This document shows positions 61,665 through 64,000 of a DNA stretch of 64,000 bases, piece after piece. The stretch comes from Clostridia bacterium (GTDB lineage Bacteria > Bacillota > Clostridia > Christensenellales > Aristaeellaceae), in assembly GCA_017512985.1 (NCBI GenBank), contig JAFWEJ010000012.1, positions 1 to 64,000 of the forward strand, in the 5' to 3' direction. Position numbers and translations under genes: made by a program. Position 1 is the first letter of the stretch, and each line of letters starts with the position of its first letter. The notes under the pieces are model-generated. The model was given only the letters and a program-made list of their open reading frames with translations, had not been told where the DNA came from and ran no database searches.

Positions 61665-62969
61665 TCACAGCTTTTCCTCTTCCAGCAGATGCAGTTTCCG
61701 TCTCAGCACGGCGCTCTGGGTCAGCAGCAGGGCCAGCAGCAGGCCGCAGCCGCCTGCCAGCGCCCAGGTCAGGATGCCCGGCTTCTCCTTGCCGGCGGTT
61801 TCCCCCGCCGTGCGGTCCTGCGAAGCCGCCTTCGGCTTCGGTTTTTCCACCTTCAGGTTCACCGACAGGCTGAAGGAAGCCGGATTGCCGTCCTGGTCCG
61901 TGCATTCCACCGTAATGCTGCCGGAAAACTCGCCGGAAACATCCTTCGCGGGAGAAAGAACCATCTGCGCCTGCTTTGTTTCACCGGGCTGGATCGTGCC
62001 GACAAGCACGCTCTGCCGTTCCGTGACGCCCGGCATCGTGACCGTTGCCAGCACGTTCACCACGTCCGCCTTGCCCATGTTCATGACCGGCAGGGTCAGG
62101 TTCAGGGAATCCCCGGCGGTAACGCTCGGCGCCATCCGCAGCCCGCCCTGCTCCAGCCGGATCTCCTGCCGGACGGCAACGGTGTTGTTCTCGGAATAGG
62201 CCGCCGCCTGGCCTGCCGCCGTCCAGGAAAGATCCAGCTTCAGGACATGCGGGGCGACCGACGCCTTCTCCAGCACCGTCACCGGATAGCCCACCGTCAC
62301 GCTTTTTCCCACCGGCAGGCTGCCGATCTTCAGGGTGTCGGATTCCCTGGGCAGGATGTGGCCGGAAGCGTCGGAAATCTTCAGCTCCAGGTCTTCAATG
62401 TTCGTCGCGGCACAGGGATTGGCCAGGGTAACCCGCACCTCTCCCTCTTCCCCGACGGACAGTTCCGCCTGCACATCCGCGATCGTGATACGGGGTTTTT
62501 CCAGGTTTTCCTTGTTCCCGCGGATCTTCACCGTATAGGGTATTTCCGCGGCAAGGGCGTTCCCGTCCCTGTCGGCGCCGGTGACGCGGATCACGCACGG
62601 ATAGTCGGCGTTCTTCTGGTCCGGCAGCAGGGCTAGGGTAAAGCGCACGCCCCAGGTTCCCCCGGCTGTCCCCTCTTCCCTTGCCTCCACAGTCATGGTT
62701 TGGGATCTGAACGGCGTCGTCCGTTCATCCTTCACTGTCAGTTCAGCCCGGAGGCTGCCGGCCGCCTGTTCCGACTGCAGGGGCAGCACCAGCGTCCACC
62801 TGTTTCCGGAAACGGATGCCGTGTAGCCCTGCCGCCAGGAGCGGTCCATGCCCCTGAGCACGGCTCCCTCGTTGACCGTGAAAGCCGGGGCGGTTTCGGC
62901 GCGCGCCGTGAAAAAGGGCGCAAGGAACAGGGCGGTCAGCAGGACCGCAAGCATTTTATTCATTTTCAT
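61665..62969 (-). CDS. Exported beta-sandwich protein with C-terminal TM anchor
   Basis: This 434-residue protein has a signal peptide (LAVLLTALFLAPFFTARA), three or more CARDB/NPCBM-like beta domains (TLANPCAATNIEDLELKIS, VTAGDSLNLTLPVMNMGKAD, SITVECTDQDGNPASFSLSV), a charged linker and a C-terminal TM helix (ILTWALAGGCGLLLALLLT) with a short basic tail. GGGAG precedes the start. It begins six bases after the permease stop, so it is in an operon with the FtsX-like gene and may be the exported partner of that transporter. Confidence 0.75.
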   Translation of the reverse strand: MKMNKMLAVLLTALFLAPFFTARAETAPAFTVNEGAVLRGMDRSWRQGYTASVSGNRWTLVLPLQSEQAAGSLRAELTVKDERTTPFRSQTMTVEAREEGTAGGTWGVRFTLALLPDQKNADYPCVIRVTGADRDGNALAAEIPYTVKIRGNKENLEKPRITIADVQAELSVGEEGEVRVTLANPCAATNIEDLELKISDASGHILPRESDTLKIGSLPVGKSVTVGYPVTVLEKASVAPHVLKLDLSWTAAGQAAAYSENNTVAVRQEIRLEQGGLRMAPSVTAGDSLNLTLPVMNMGKADVVNVLATVTMPGVTERQSVLVGTIQPGETKQAQMVLSPAKDVSGEFSGSITVECTDQDGNPASFSLSVNLKVEKPKPKAASQDRTAGETAGKEKPGILTWALAGGCGLLLALLLTQSAVLRRKLHLLEEEKL

Positions 62970-62974
62970 GGTAT

Positions 62975-64000
62975 TTACAACTCCCTGATATTATCAACAA
63001 TGGACTGGCGCGTCACGCCGGCGATCCGGCTGCGGATGCCCGCGATACAGGCCAGGACGATGCTTCCCGCCATCAGGACCAGCACCGGGATCATGACCGC
63101 CGGATGGTTGGCCGTAAACAGCCGCAGTCCCGGTATCTCCGTCACCGCGTAGAACAGCAGGCAGGGAACCAGGCCGGCGGCCGCGCAGACGATCACCGGC
63201 AGCCGGTAGCAGCCAACCAGTGTCTTCAGGTCCGCGCCGACGGCGCGCAGCGTGCCGATGGTCCGGGTCTCGGACCGGATCTGCCGGGAAGTCCCGGAAA
63301 CCTGCATGAAGACGGATACCGTGAAGAACAGCAGGATCAGCCCGGCAAACAGCAGGATCTGCCGCAGTTTTTTGCTCCGGTATTCCCGGGTCAGCTTCAG
63401 CTGGTTGTCCGTCCGGAGCCAGCCGCGCATGGCGACCTGGCCGATCTTTTCCTCAATCTCCGCTTCCTTCTCCGGCGTCGGATCGCCGTCCAGCCAGACG
63501 TTCGAATATTCCGGATTCGGCAGCTTCAGGCCGAGCGCTTCGGCGCCCTTCGGCGTGGTAATCACCGAGAAGGAATACATATAGGTATCGCAGAGCCTCA
63601 CCGGGCCGCTCAGGACCGCGCCAACGGTAACCCGCGCGCGGACCGCGTCCCTCTGTCTGTACAAAGCCTTCAGGTCCGCCGCTTCCGCCTGCAGCAGGCT
63701 GTTTTCCTCCTCCTTCCCGGCAAGCTCCATCAGGTCCAGGGCCGTGCCGGCCGTGAACACGTCGTTGCGGATGATCATGTCCCACTCGTTTTCCCGGACC
63801 TCTGCGGGTTTCAGGAAAAATTCGCTGGAATAAGACCTGTTTTCTTTTCTTACGCCCATCAGCGGAGCGTAGACCAGCACCTGCTCCCCGCTGTCCAGCC
63901 GGTCGGGATCAATGGTCCCGTCCGTCACAAACTCCCGCAGTTCAGCCGCGTCCAGGTCTGTGATATACATAACAACCGGCACGGGCGTTTCGGAAATGCC
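62975..64000 (-). CDS. FtsX/MacB-like ABC permease (cut by the window end)
   Basis: The C-terminal 341 residues of a larger permease; the reading frame is open through position 64000, so the N-terminus lies outside. It has an exported MacB-PCD-like domain (MYITDLDAAELREF, IRNDVFTAGTALDLM), then four TM helices at the end with the FtsX pattern SRQIRSETRTIGTLRAVGAD, followed by LVPCLLFYAV and VMIPVLVLMAGSIVLACIAG. Such permeases work with an ABC ATPase as mechano-transmitters or exporters. The ATPase is presumably upstream, beyond the window. Confidence 0.85.
   Translation of the reverse strand, partial: GISETPVPVVMYITDLDAAELREFVTDGTIDPDRLDSGEQVLVYAPLMGVRKENRSYSSEFFLKPAEVRENEWDMIIRNDVFTAGTALDLMELAGKEEENSLLQAEAADLKALYRQRDAVRARVTVGAVLSGPVRLCDTYMYSFSVITTPKGAEALGLKLPNPEYSNVWLDGDPTPEKEAEIEEKIGQVAMRGWLRTDNQLKLTREYRSKKLRQILLFAGLILLFFTVSVFMQVSGTSRQIRSETRTIGTLRAVGADLKTLVGCYRLPVIVCAAAGLVPCLLFYAVTEIPGLRLFTANHPAVMIPVLVLMAGSIVLACIAGIRSRIAGVTRQSIVDNIREL

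Overview
The window reads as a chromosome segment of an anaerobic Clostridia-type Bacillota. The evidence is strong AGGAGG-type ribosome sites, sigma-A promoters, a T-box leader on thrS, a CsoR copper operon, a LytTR/DUF3021 pair, BioY, and an AAA_14/DUF4143 ATPase. I lean to a gut or rumen Christensenellales-like lineage, but that is an inference from style, not a match. Most of the window is fairly GC-rich. The first ~800 bases are AT-rich, repeat-bearing and gene-poor.

Layout. 1-805: repeat-rich non-coding DNA. 806-6.7 kb: AAA_14/DUF4143 ATPase, SMC/ABC-like ATPase, a small double-glycine-leader peptide and a large GGDEF-GGDEF-EAL membrane protein. 6.7-7.9 kb: a frameshifted small gene and idi. 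8-43 kb: one large accessory locus (below). 43-48.6 kb: a copper operon csoR-copA that also carries aroB, and serA divergent from it. 48.7-53 kb: L,D-transpeptidase, T-box-controlled thrS and a zinc-ribbon membrane protein. 53-59.6 kb: GH29 fucosidase, bioY, birA, a diguanylate cyclase, a GNAT protein and the LytTR/DUF3021 pair. 59.7-64 kb: secreted proteins and an FtsX-like permease cut by the window end.

The remarkable part is the 8-43 kb locus. An eight-gene minus-strand operon (promoter 39276-39304, terminator 19238-19271) encodes a tubulin-like GTPase, a second P-loop GTPase with zinc ribbons (DO-GTPase2-like), a GTPase-associated GAP1-like giant protein, an unrecognised 853-residue protein, two large type I membrane proteins (one with a vWA domain), a small four-TM protein and a six-TM vWA protein. 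Just beyond lie three more six-TM vWA paralogues, each under its own promoter, plus a membrane-anchored transglutaminase on a Pro/Thr stalk, a membrane-anchored apparent pseudo-subtilase, a HEAT-like repeat protein, a DUF6273 secreted protein and, upstream of the operon, a CotH-type secreted kinase.

Tubulin-like/GTPase/GAP1/vWA sets are known from work on NTP-dependent conflict systems in bacteria. The expansion here looks distinctive. The four vWA paralogues share a scaffold but differ at the MIDAS metal site. Most membrane members, plus the GTPase linker, carry short acidic-aromatic motifs (DDEW, DDWD, DDFDF, FDSFDS) on cytoplasmic termini. I propose an outside-in machine: exported sensors or adhesins docking through acidic-aromatic tails onto a cytoplasmic tubulin/GTPase platform. 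That model is inference; the gene content, motifs and promoters are read from the sequence.
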